From: a virus
Strand: one strand, 5' to 3'
DNA: 43,056 nt
IMG/VR virus record: IMGVR_UViG_3300020411_004383
Span: 1 to 43,056 of that record
The translations under genes were made by a program, and so were the position numbers. This document shows, piece by piece, positions 1 through 7,095 of this stretch (position 1 is the first letter of the stretch; every line of letters starts with the position of its first letter). The notes under the pieces are model-generated. The model did not search any database. It was not told the DNA's origin and was given only the letters and a program-made list of their open reading frames with translations.

Positions 1-29
1 CTTCTTAGTTGTCTTTTAGTGATTTTCAT
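1..29 (-). CDS. 5' end of a third tandem tagged small protein (cut by window edge)
   Basis: An ATG at 29-27 opens a frame that reads MKITKRQLR before the window ends. Its first nine residues equal those of the gene at 237-485. The ATG overlaps the stop codon of the gene at 26-235 in an ATGA arrangement, the usual sign of translational coupling in this window. It is therefore very likely the start of another member of the same small-protein family carrying the basic N-terminal helix. Nothing can be said about the rest of the protein. Confidence 0.7.
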
Positions 30-235
30 CTTACAATCATTCCTTTTAAGTTTCTCATGGCATATCCCATCGCCTCTTCAAACTCTGCAAACTCCTGCGC
101 TGACATCCCTTCCCCACCATTGTCGACAAATACTTGGCGAAGGTGGTCGTATAGAAGACTTTCGTCTAATTGGACGTCTGGCGCGTCGACCTGTTCTCTA
201 ATAATTCGCCTTAATTGTGATTTTGATAATTTCAT
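26..235 (-). CDS. Small tagged protein, paralogue of its neighbour, function unknown
   Basis: This 69-aa protein opens with MKLSKSQLRRIIREQ, a basic amphipathic helix ending in R-E-Q. The same type of N-terminus is found in several other proteins of the window. Residues about 27-69 resemble the C-terminal part of the gene at 237-485 (EGMSAQEFAEFEEAM against EAMTPPEFSSFEKAM), so the two are tandem duplicates. Start: ATG one base after the neighbour's stop. I infer a small virion-internal or prohead-core protein by analogy with T4 internal proteins. The family itself is not recognised and no catalytic motif is visible. Confidence 0.75.
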   Translation of the reverse strand: MKLSKSQLRRIIREQVDAPDVQLDESLLYDHLRQVFVDNGGEGMSAQEFAEFEEAMGYAMRNLKGMIVR

Positions 236-236
236 T

Positions 237-485
237 TTAGGCCACCATTTCCCTGCGCATGCGCGCGATGGCGCCGGCCATTGCCTTTTCGAAAGATGAA
301 AACTCCGGGGGTGTCATTGCTTCAATACCTCTTTCATCAAGCAAATATTGCAATTCTTCGAGAAGAAAATCATTGTCGAATAATAGATCACTTTGCGTAT
401 CTTCGTAGTCATCATACTGTTCAGCCAGAACTTTGGCTTTCTCTTCTTTGATGATTCTTCTAAGTTGTCGTTTTGTGATTTTCAT
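237..485 (-). CDS. Small tagged protein with L-x-E-Q site, function unknown
   Basis: This 82-aa protein begins with MKITKRQLRRIIKEEKAK followed by VLAEQ, an L-x-E-Q site at residues 20-23. An acidic stretch YDDYEDTQSD comes next, then a helical C-terminal half that is paralogous to the gene at 26-235. The layout of a basic helix, a cleavage-like site and a small body is that of a T4-type internal protein with a capsid-targeting sequence. That role is an inference. The ATG at 485 has only a weak AAAGAG-type ribosome binding site. Confidence 0.75.
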   Translation of the reverse strand: MKITKRQLRRIIKEEKAKVLAEQYDDYEDTQSDLLFDNDFLLEELQYLLDERGIEAMTPPEFSSFEKAMAGAIARMRREMVA

Positions 486-507
486 GGTTAAAAATTTTCT
501 CTTTATA

Positions 508-2136
508 TCAGCTCTTTGGAACTGGCATAGTTTTAATTAGGTTGTTCCTCTTGTAATGCATCGTATAAAGGGCCTGGAGCACTCTCTTGGCCACTTTTTC
601 CACGGCATCAGAGAAGTCCTTGTCTTTGTCTCCGGCTTTGAAGCGTCGATTTATCTCATCATCGACGAACTTGTTTACTTTGCCCTTGTTGCCGAAGAAA
701 CTGGTGCCCAATGCTTTGTCCAGTTCTGAATCTAGCACACTTTTTGCCTGCTTTTTGGCGATTCTCTTGATCTCGGCTTTGTCGGTCTTGGTGAGCTCTT
801 CTAGTAGAAGTGCTTCACGAATGAGCAAACGAATATCTCTTTCTATGCTCTCATTTGTCGCTGTATTCTTAGGTTTAAGCACCAGTCTTCCCCCTTGAGT
901 TATCGACACTGTCGTTAGGTCAGGAAATACCCAAAAGCTGAATCCAGTAGAAGTAAATCCCTTTTCCTTTTTGACTTTATCAACTGTCCATAGCCCGCGG
1001 ACATAATCATCACCGATAACCTGCGTGTTTTTTGCTAAATCATCCCAAAATTCGTCTGTGCTTAGTTTTTGGAGTTCTCCCATTCCGGAATCTATTGCCT
1101 GCCAGACATCTTTTAGTGCATCAACTACGTTATTGACGAATTGAATTTCTTCGTCAAGTTCCGCTTTGTCAGATTCAGTAGGGACACCTGATCCTGCCTG
1201 CCGAGCTGACATTCTTCGACTAACATCAGCTGCCCAAGTAATCGTATCGAACTTAAACTCGGTATCATCATCAGTATCTGTGGGTGTGCCTTCATCTGAA
1301 GTTACTGTTACGAGATTCGGTACGCCTCCAACAGTGTCGCCTCTCCCTCTTTCTTGGCGCGCCTCTTCTTCAGGAGACATCATCACGACTGTCTTCAAAA
1401 GGTTAGCAATTTCCTCAAGACCAGGCAAGAAAGGACCTCTAATATTTTCAACAGTTCCCGCGGCCAATTCTAGACCCATCATATTCTCGTATCGCTTTTT
1501 ACCTGAGCCGCTGAATGGTGTTTCAAAAAATTCTATCATTGTGCGCAGAGCTCTCCCCAACATGTTCTTTTGGGGATTTCCAATAAATTTTAATGTCTTT
1601 TCATTAATAGCACCCTTTTCATCACTATATTTGCGGACAATACTCTTTCGATAAGCTTCACCCACTTTTTTAAGTGCGTCCAAGGGAGGTGACATAGCAA
1701 CTTCTACAGCCTTTGCCTGGCCTAATCGAGCTATCTTACCACCTTCAGGGGCTTGAGTCTTTGCTTCGTATTTTCCTGGCTGAAGTGCTACACCGTTGAG
1801 TGATGCTGCTGTTCCATCTAGATAGATATCATGATCTTTTCCGCCCCCCACCTGTGACCAATTCCCCGGGGCCACAATCTTTAGAGCAGCAATAATAGCA
1901 TATTCACCGTTGGCATTAGTAGAATCAGGGCCTGCATCTATTACAGCTTGTATTTTTTCTCTATCTTCGCCCTGAGCGTTTGGCAAGACTTCTGCCCAGC
2001 TAATTTTTCCAATGGACGCTGGGCTGCCTAGATCAGATTCTTCTTTGTCTACAGAAATCTGTGTTGCAGATTCATCTTGCTCTAACAGCAAAGCTTCCCG
2101 AATCAGCTTGCGCAGTTTTTGCTCGTTCATCTTCAT
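508..2136 (-). CDS. Tagged two-module protein, possible PD-(D/E)xK-like core, with a second internal tag
   Basis: This 542-aa protein begins MKMNEQKLRKLIREALLLEQ, the tag-plus-LLEQ signature. A second copy, ERDIRLLIREALLLEE, lies at about residues 432-447. It is followed by a roughly 95-aa lysine-rich helical module that looks like a complete small tagged protein fused to the C-terminus. Within the first module, D103/D107 followed by KYEAK (E124, K126) could be a PD-(D/E)xK nuclease motif, but this is weak. The start overlaps the stop of the gene at 2133 by ATGA. The protein is probably virion cargo; its activity is unknown. Confidence 0.8.
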   Translation of the reverse strand: MKMNEQKLRKLIREALLLEQDESATQISVDKEESDLGSPASIGKISWAEVLPNAQGEDREKIQAVIDAGPDSTNANGEYAIIAALKIVAPGNWSQVGGGKDHDIYLDGTAASLNGVALQPGKYEAKTQAPEGGKIARLGQAKAVEVAMSPPLDALKKVGEAYRKSIVRKYSDEKGAINEKTLKFIGNPQKNMLGRALRTMIEFFETPFSGSGKKRYENMMGLELAAGTVENIRGPFLPGLEEIANLLKTVVMMSPEEEARQERGRGDTVGGVPNLVTVTSDEGTPTDTDDDTEFKFDTITWAADVSRRMSARQAGSGVPTESDKAELDEEIQFVNNVVDALKDVWQAIDSGMGELQKLSTDEFWDDLAKNTQVIGDDYVRGLWTVDKVKKEKGFTSTGFSFWVFPDLTTVSITQGGRLVLKPKNTATNESIERDIRLLIREALLLEELTKTDKAEIKRIAKKQAKSVLDSELDKALGTSFFGNKGKVNKFVDDEINRRFKAGDKDKDFSDAVEKVAKRVLQALYTMHYKRNNLIKTMPVPKS

Positions 2137-3425
2137 CCTACTAAAAATGCCCTTACATAACTACGCAGTAGCGACTCATTTTGACCCGTCGGAATGCGCT
2201 TTGCTCGACCGATGATCTGATTTAGCGGCGCGAAGGCTCCGGTAAGCTTGTACAGTGCTTTGCTTCCGGGAGGCTCTTCAAACACAATGCCTTCCAGACT
2301 AGAAGCGATATTAGATGGATCGCCTAGCTTTTCCAGTTGCTGTTCTAGCATGGCGCGACGTGTGTCTGCATCAGCATCTCGAGCTGACATGATGGCCTGC
2401 TGTGCAGCTTCCAACTCCGCCTTGAGGCGGTCCAACTCTTCGTCGTGACCTGCTGTGAGCGCTGATGCGACTCCTCTCAGCACTTCTACTGCCATATCAT
2501 GAATGGCTAGCTCAACCGGTTTCAGTACAGCAGCGATCGCTTTGGACGCATTGGCCTTGGTGCCTAATGCACTGATTCTCTTCTGCACATCTTTTCCCAC
2601 GCCGCGCTTGATATCGTTTAGTGGAGGCAGAGATTTCGGATCTTGACGCTGGCCAAACCCAATAATGCGCTTGATTAGCGCTTCTTGCTTGTGTACTGGA
2701 ATGGGAAGGTTGCCCACAACTCCTGTGCGCAGCTTTTCTTCCACATAATCACCCAGGGTCATTCCGTCAGACACACCTAGGGCACTGATCTTCTCTGAAA
2801 AGACTTCGTTCACGTCTGTGTGACTGATATCCTTCAATTGGATCACTTGTGGTCCTACGACTGACCATGTCGCTTGGTCGTCTGCGGTTTGTGCGGCATC
2901 CACAGCTTGCAACAACTGGTTAAACTCTCCACCCTGCAGCTGTACATCTACCAATTCGCCGGCGGTGTCGAACTCCTGCAAATTGTGCATAACAATGTAG
3001 TCACCGTTGTAATTAATGACGTTCGGATTGCCTGTGTAGATGATTTCAGCATTGACGTATCGCTGCCCACCCTCAGTTTGAGGTGTGAAGATCTGTTTCG
3101 CGGTTTGCGGGCCGATCTGAGATAGCGCACCTTGGATGGCCTCGAACCCGTTCATAAAAGCGCCTTCAGCGGGGTGGCCGGCCCACTTAGCAGTAAACTG
3201 CTCAGGGGACATGCCGCCCTTTACGAGGTTGCCTTTGTTTCGAGCTGTTCGAACCTCTCCAGTATCCGGATCGACTGTCCACTTGAAGAAGATGTTTTGG
3301 CCGTCAACTTTCTCGACAACTGGCATCTCGCCAGTAGATACTCGACCCAGAATGGATTTGAGGTCGCCGAAAGTAAAGTCCAAGTTTTCTTGAAGGTGTG
3401 CTAAATGTCCGGCGACTCCGCCCAT
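2133..3425 (-). CDS. KxDG nucleotidyltransferase-like (ligase-fold) phage protein
   Basis: This 430-aa protein begins MGGVAGHLAHLQENLDFTF, a beginning I recall from a widespread but uncharacterised phage family (probably DUF6267). VEKVDGQN (residues about 35-42) fits motif I (KxDG) of covalent nucleotidyltransferases such as DNA/RNA ligases. RTARNKGN follows it, and near the C-terminus SLEGIVFE with ALYKLTG resembles motifs IV and V. I infer an adenylylating ligase-like or decayed enzyme. The start at 3425 is preferred over an ATG 21 bases upstream because AAAGGAG lies seven bases before it. The gene reads as more GC-rich than its neighbours. It shows no tag helix of its own. Confidence 0.7.
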   Translation of the reverse strand: MGGVAGHLAHLQENLDFTFGDLKSILGRVSTGEMPVVEKVDGQNIFFKWTVDPDTGEVRTARNKGNLVKGGMSPEQFTAKWAGHPAEGAFMNGFEAIQGALSQIGPQTAKQIFTPQTEGGQRYVNAEIIYTGNPNVINYNGDYIVMHNLQEFDTAGELVDVQLQGGEFNQLLQAVDAAQTADDQATWSVVGPQVIQLKDISHTDVNEVFSEKISALGVSDGMTLGDYVEEKLRTGVVGNLPIPVHKQEALIKRIIGFGQRQDPKSLPPLNDIKRGVGKDVQKRISALGTKANASKAIAAVLKPVELAIHDMAVEVLRGVASALTAGHDEELDRLKAELEAAQQAIMSARDADADTRRAMLEQQLEKLGDPSNIASSLEGIVFEEPPGSKALYKLTGAFAPLNQIIGRAKRIPTGQNESLLRSYVRAFLVG

Positions 3426-3485
3426 GTGTGTTCTCCTTTGAGGCAAGTATGTGCATATTATAACACAAAATCACCTACTCATACA

Positions 3486-5159
3486 CTAATCTGTGAGTAA
3501 TCCGGCCAACTTTCGCCAACGCTCCATAATAAGTCCGTCTTCTGAGTTTTCAGTTCTTACTGACTCTTTTTTGGCGGTAGCTAAATCATCAGACTTAGCA
3601 GTCGGGTTTGTCTCTTTAGCAAACAGCTTTTTAGAATACGTGTTGGCACCAAACTCTGATCCACCAGATCGTGCAGAGCCAGGAGGTGCGTAATCTTTAA
3701 GATATGAAAGAAGATTCTGGCCGCTAATTCCAAAGCCCATATCGTTCAGTGCATTTATGAGTTTTTGTTTCTCCTTAGAGTTTATCTTTTCAGGTATAAA
3801 ACCGTCTTCAAACCCCTCATTGTCACCTAATTTTGCCTTTTTAACGGCCTTTTTTTCCATGCCGGCATATTGCTGAGCATCTGCCTGACTTCCGCCCTCT
3901 ACAAATTCATCGCAGCCTTCAATTGAAAAGTATCCCGTTCCATCCCCAAATGGTTGACAAATAGCAGCACCAACGTGGCGACCGTCGGAGGCCGTCTCTT
4001 CATCTGGATTAAAAGCATCTGGTGGCGCGAAAACGTAGATCGAATCAAAACCTGAAGACTGCATCTTTTCAACAGCCGGCCCCGGATCTGTTACGTTAAC
4101 CTTATTACCATCTACATCAACTTCGGGTGCATTGTCGTAAATTCTATCGACTTCTGCTTGAGCCACTCGGCGGCCACCTTGATCAAATGCCTTTCTGTGA
4201 AGATTTGCAATTTTTGTTCGATCGGCTGGCTGGTAGATGTACGCGCCCACGACGCTTACATTCGGGTACTTTTCTTTTAGCTTGCCCATCGCTTCAATTC
4301 TACTTAAATTTGCAGAACTCTCACCAGACTGATCAGCAAGATAGACGTTCGCAGCCGTTTCTGTTGCTTCTCCACTCAAGAATCCTTCAAGATCCTTCTC
4401 TACATCTTCTAAGAATTTTTCTGAAGCGTACCACCTAAACCCTAAGGTCATGTTTGGATTATCGGACACACCAGTAAAATCATTTAATTCGAATCCGTCA
4501 ACTTCTTTTGACCACCCTCTGGCCTGTGCAAACCACGATTGAGTCTCGGGATGATTAGTAAAAGCGTCAGCGGCTTGTGCTGGGTCCCCTTTGGCATCGC
4601 GCATAAGATTGACATATGTGTTCCAACTCAGAAGGTCTGAGAGATTACTTTGCGTGCCATTTTCATTAACGTGAAAATGCTCAGCAGCTTCTGCTTCAAA
4701 CGCACCCTGATCTCCTGTCACATCTCCGGAAGCTTCATCCCACTCTCCGCCGGCGGCTTTGTGTACCATAGCGAACACTTTTGGGGGAAGAGAGCTAGTG
4801 GTTGCATCAGTCATCGCCTTGTCTTCTTCTTGATAGAACTGAGAATATTTTTCCGGATCAGTCTTTTTCATTGACTTTAGGAAATCCTTGAAATTCTTCT
4901 CGCCCTCCTTCGTCTCTTTTCCGGCGAGGTCAGTGGCCATCTTTTTCGCGGCACCTTTTCCAGCGGCTGGAGGGCCGTAAAGCACAAGAATTGTCTTATT
5001 CTCAACCTCTTGCTCTTTTGCATCTTCTATGCTCGCAGGAGCTTCTTGTTCGAACAGCAAGTTTACAAGTCTAGATGTAGACTTGGGTTTTGGACTGTGC
5101 ATTTCACTTAACAGAAGACTTCTTAACTGCCTTCGAGTCATTCTTACCTTTTTAGACAT
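3486..5159 (-). CDS. Tagged P-loop (zeta-toxin/kinase-like) protein, putative virion cargo
   Basis: This 557-aa protein starts with VRMTRRQLRSLLLSE (residues 5-19) and then NLLFEQEA (33-40), a tag followed by an L-x-E-Q site. ILVLYGPPAAGKG (57-69) is a Walker A motif of the kinase/zeta-toxin type. Later GAYIYQPADRTKIANLHRKA recalls the nucleotide-kinase region of such proteins. The last residues MERWRKLAGLLTD carry an R-W-x-x-L-A-G-L end that is also found in the gene at 11695-13950. The start overlaps the previous stop by eight bases (ATGTCTAA). I infer an injected or capsid-internal phosphotransferase; the substrate is unknown. Confidence 0.75.
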   Translation of the reverse strand: MSKKVRMTRRQLRSLLLSEMHSPKPKSTSRLVNLLFEQEAPASIEDAKEQEVENKTILVLYGPPAAGKGAAKKMATDLAGKETKEGEKNFKDFLKSMKKTDPEKYSQFYQEEDKAMTDATTSSLPPKVFAMVHKAAGGEWDEASGDVTGDQGAFEAEAAEHFHVNENGTQSNLSDLLSWNTYVNLMRDAKGDPAQAADAFTNHPETQSWFAQARGWSKEVDGFELNDFTGVSDNPNMTLGFRWYASEKFLEDVEKDLEGFLSGEATETAANVYLADQSGESSANLSRIEAMGKLKEKYPNVSVVGAYIYQPADRTKIANLHRKAFDQGGRRVAQAEVDRIYDNAPEVDVDGNKVNVTDPGPAVEKMQSSGFDSIYVFAPPDAFNPDEETASDGRHVGAAICQPFGDGTGYFSIEGCDEFVEGGSQADAQQYAGMEKKAVKKAKLGDNEGFEDGFIPEKINSKEKQKLINALNDMGFGISGQNLLSYLKDYAPPGSARSGGSEFGANTYSKKLFAKETNPTAKSDDLATAKKESVRTENSEDGLIMERWRKLAGLLTD

Positions 5160-5448
5160 CTATTACCTCAAGATCATTTTCAGGTTGTAGTTTCTTTGAC
5201 TGCTTTAGTTTTCTTCTTAAGACTTTGAGCAAACCATTGTAATGCACTCTAGCATCAGTCCTAGTATTGCAAGCATCTCTATCTGCTGCAGCATCTTCTA
5301 TTCTAAACTCTAGATCTGTGATGCATTCTGGACTGTCCATTGGAACCATTTCCCCGGAAACACATCTATGCATCTCCACTGGGTTTTCTGAATGCATCAC
5401 TTCAGAAATTACTCTTCTAAGACGCCTCTTGAGTATTGCCTTTTTCAT
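5152..5448 (-). CDS. Small tagged protein with conserved cysteines, function unknown
   Basis: This 98-aa protein opens with MKKAILKRRLRRVISEVMHSENP. The basic helix and I-S-E end match the tag class, and the S-E-(V)-M-H-S stretch resembles S-E-M-H-S in the next gene at 3486-5159. The body has three cysteines (HRCVSG, ECITDLEF, RDACNTRT) and a C-terminal basic helix VLRRKLKQSKKLQ, so it is likely a small helical domain. ATGA overlap with the gene upstream indicates coupled translation. No known family is recognised. Confidence 0.7.
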   Translation of the reverse strand: MKKAILKRRLRRVISEVMHSENPVEMHRCVSGEMVPMDSPECITDLEFRIEDAAADRDACNTRTDARVHYNGLLKVLRRKLKQSKKLQPENDLEVIDV

Positions 5449-6200
5449 TCGTATCTCCGATAAGCCTCTAGAAGCTTCTTAATGTTATATTTTTTCTGCG
5501 CTTCGCCTACAACAATAGGCTGCTCTTTTGTACCTGGCCTACCAGATTTTTCTGTCGTTTCTTTGCCTTTTTTTGCAGCTTTTTTCTCTTTTGCTTTTTG
5601 ACCTCTAGCAGGATCATCTTTTACTCGAAGACCAACATCACCAGGGTCTAAAGCCTCAGTGCCTGTTGCAACTCCTGCAAGAATCTGTGACAGCCCTGTC
5701 AAAAATACCAACATTGACTCTCTTTCATCTTTCGTCAAACTTTCAAAATATTGCGAAAAAGATTTTTTAACCTCAGGGTCTTTCAGAGATCTACCACCTC
5801 GTAAAGCGTTCAATTTATCAATTACTGCCCCTACAGTTGGTTTTTCTAGTTGCTGCTGTGTCGGTGTGTCTAGCTTTGGTGAGTCTTTAGTTCCCTTGCC
5901 GCCTGTTCTATCTTCGCGAGGTTCTTTTTCAGCTTTATCTTTATCAATAGTATCAGGCACACCTGAAGGTTGCTTCTCAGGCTCTTCTTCAGATGCCTCC
6001 GCCTCTTCTTCTTCTGCTTCGTTTGTCTCTTCTTTATCGTCAGAGGCGTGTAGCCCTTTTTTCTTAACAATTGAAGCCTGTCTATCTTGTCGACGGCGTT
6101 CGTCATTATCATCAGAGAGCTGTGAATCTAGAGTTTCTCTTATTGCTTTCAGTGTTTCCCGAGCGACCAGATTTTCAAGATTATTGAGATTAATGTTCAC
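5445..6200 (-). CDS. Charged low-complexity protein, prohead-core or scaffold-like
   Basis: This 251-aa protein starts with GTG, supported by AGGAG five bases upstream and a GTGA overlap with the gene before it. The N-terminal helix NLENLVARETLKAIRETLDS precedes a long disordered, highly charged stretch (about residues 34-120, rich in E, K, D and P). A helical segment (about 125-190) and a lysine-rich C-terminus ending YNIKKLLEAYRRYE follow. The composition resembles phage prohead core or scaffold proteins such as T4 gp67/gp68, but no homology is claimed. Confidence 0.7.
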   Translation of the reverse strand: MNINLNNLENLVARETLKAIRETLDSQLSDDNDERRRQDRQASIVKKKGLHASDDKEETNEAEEEEAEASEEEPEKQPSGVPDTIDKDKAEKEPREDRTGGKGTKDSPKLDTPTQQQLEKPTVGAVIDKLNALRGGRSLKDPEVKKSFSQYFESLTKDERESMLVFLTGLSQILAGVATGTEALDPGDVGLRVKDDPARGQKAKEKKAAKKGKETTEKSGRPGTKEQPIVVGEAQKKYNIKKLLEAYRRYE

Positions 6201-6379
6201 TTCTTCTCCTGATTTCTGATAATTCTATTGTGCGGGTGTTCCCTATACCGTCTATTGAGCTCTCTTACTTGCCACTCTTCTTCCTGCCTTTCAAGCATCT
6301 CTCTTCTTTCGTTTTGCAAGCGCTCTCTTTCTTCTAGATCTTGTACAAATTTATCAAATTGAAAACTTTTTTCACTCAT
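6197..6379 (-). CDS. Small arginine/glutamate-rich coiled-coil protein
   Basis: This 60-aa protein is almost entirely charged helix: DLEERERLQNERREMLERQ is a good coiled-coil candidate and NRRYREHPHNR is a basic tail. It overlaps the preceding gene by eight bases (ATGAGTGA) and the following GTG start by four. That tight packing is the best argument that it is expressed. Its position between a putative scaffold and unknown virion-block genes suggests a structural or assembly role. Function unknown. Confidence 0.65.
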   Translation of the reverse strand: MSEKSFQFDKFVQDLEERERLQNERREMLERQEEEWQVRELNRRYREHPHNRIIRNQEKK

Positions 6380-6722
6380 CGTTACTAACTATCCTCTTCG
6401 CCGAAAAGGTTATCATAGGGCTGGTCATGTCTAAGTTACTAAATTGAAAACTTTTATCAGCTCTAAACTTTTCTTTTTCGTATAAAAATATTGTCTCTCG
6501 CTCATGTAATAAATCTACAAGAGACATACCGGGGACTTCTAAGTTAAAAGTCCATAAACTATCTTTGAACTCTGCAGTTCGAAGTGTGCAAATGTATCTT
6601 GTCTCGCCTATCATTAAAATTTGCTCAACAAATTCAGGTGTGCCTAAGTCTAGACTTAAGCCTTCACTCATTATGACACGATTGGCGTCATCTTCTGTTG
6701 TGACTATAGGATCGTTATTCAT
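6372..6722 (-). CDS. Conserved-looking phage protein, probably beta-rich
   Basis: The protein is about 116 aa from the ATG at 6722 (MNNDPIVTTEDD), which overlaps the previous stop by eight bases (ATGAATAA). An in-frame ATG at 6731 is the alternative; a TTG further upstream is less likely. Alternating hydrophobic segments such as ILMIGETRYICTLRT and LWTFNLEVPGMS suggest a small beta-sheet domain. The C-terminus (FSNLDMTSPMITFSAKRI) is also strand-like. It could be a tail, baseplate or virion accessory protein from context. No family is recognised. Confidence 0.65.
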   Translation of the reverse strand: MNNDPIVTTEDDANRVIMSEGLSLDLGTPEFVEQILMIGETRYICTLRTAEFKDSLWTFNLEVPGMSLVDLLHERETIFLYEKEKFRADKSFQFSNLDMTSPMITFSAKRIVSNDE

Positions 6723-7095
6723 TGTATCCATAGTGTAAAACGTCTTCGTATATTTGATCAACAGATGAAGTATATTCTATGTCAAGCTCTGTGATGCAAT
6801 CGATTGAGTGTGTATATACTTCGATATCAATGTGCAGGTGACTAATTGTGATCTTTGCATGATGGTTCATTTCGTCTTCTAACTCTAAGACCTCACCCAA
6901 GAAGTCTATTAGCCGAGAACGAGAAGAAAACTCAAACCTTCTCATAAACCTCTCAGGATCCGTTACTACCTTCCACTTAATAATGTCAGGCTTGATTGGC
7001 ATATTTTGCGACTCAGATAGCAAAAACCTAGGCGTGGAAGACTTAATTGGTTTTTCGTTAAAATAGTCACGCATTATGTGAGACACTTTATCCAT
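6715..7095 (-). CDS. Pterin-4a-carbinolamine dehydratase-like protein
   Basis: This 126-aa protein resembles the PCD/DCoH family, which dehydrates 4a-hydroxytetrahydropterin. It has IKWKVVTDPERFMRRFEF followed by FLGEVLELEDEMNHHAKI, and then VYTHSIDCITELD. The catalytic pattern D-x3-H-H, then T-H, then a late D is present. The Pro after HH is replaced by Ala and the usual aromatic is missing, so activity is uncertain. The start at 7095 shares one base with the previous stop (TGATG); a longer frame would run 81 bases into that gene. PCD-like genes occur in marine phages, where their role is unclear. Confidence 0.75.
   Translation of the reverse strand: MDKVSHIMRDYFNEKPIKSSTPRFLLSESQNMPIKPDIIKWKVVTDPERFMRRFEFSSRSRLIDFLGEVLELEDEMNHHAKITISHLHIDIEVYTHSIDCITELDIEYTSSVDQIYEDVLHYGYNE

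Noticed and set aside
508-2136. Firm nuclease call for the tagged 542-aa protein
   Set aside because: The D...E-A-K spacing is permissive and no conserved core beyond it could be recognised by eye, so it is only mentioned as weak.
5659-6219. Long plus-strand open frame opposite the charged scaffold-like gene
   Set aside because: Serine-rich antisense of a Glu/Asp/Lys-rich gene; the minus-strand gene has a strong ribosome binding site and coupled overlaps.
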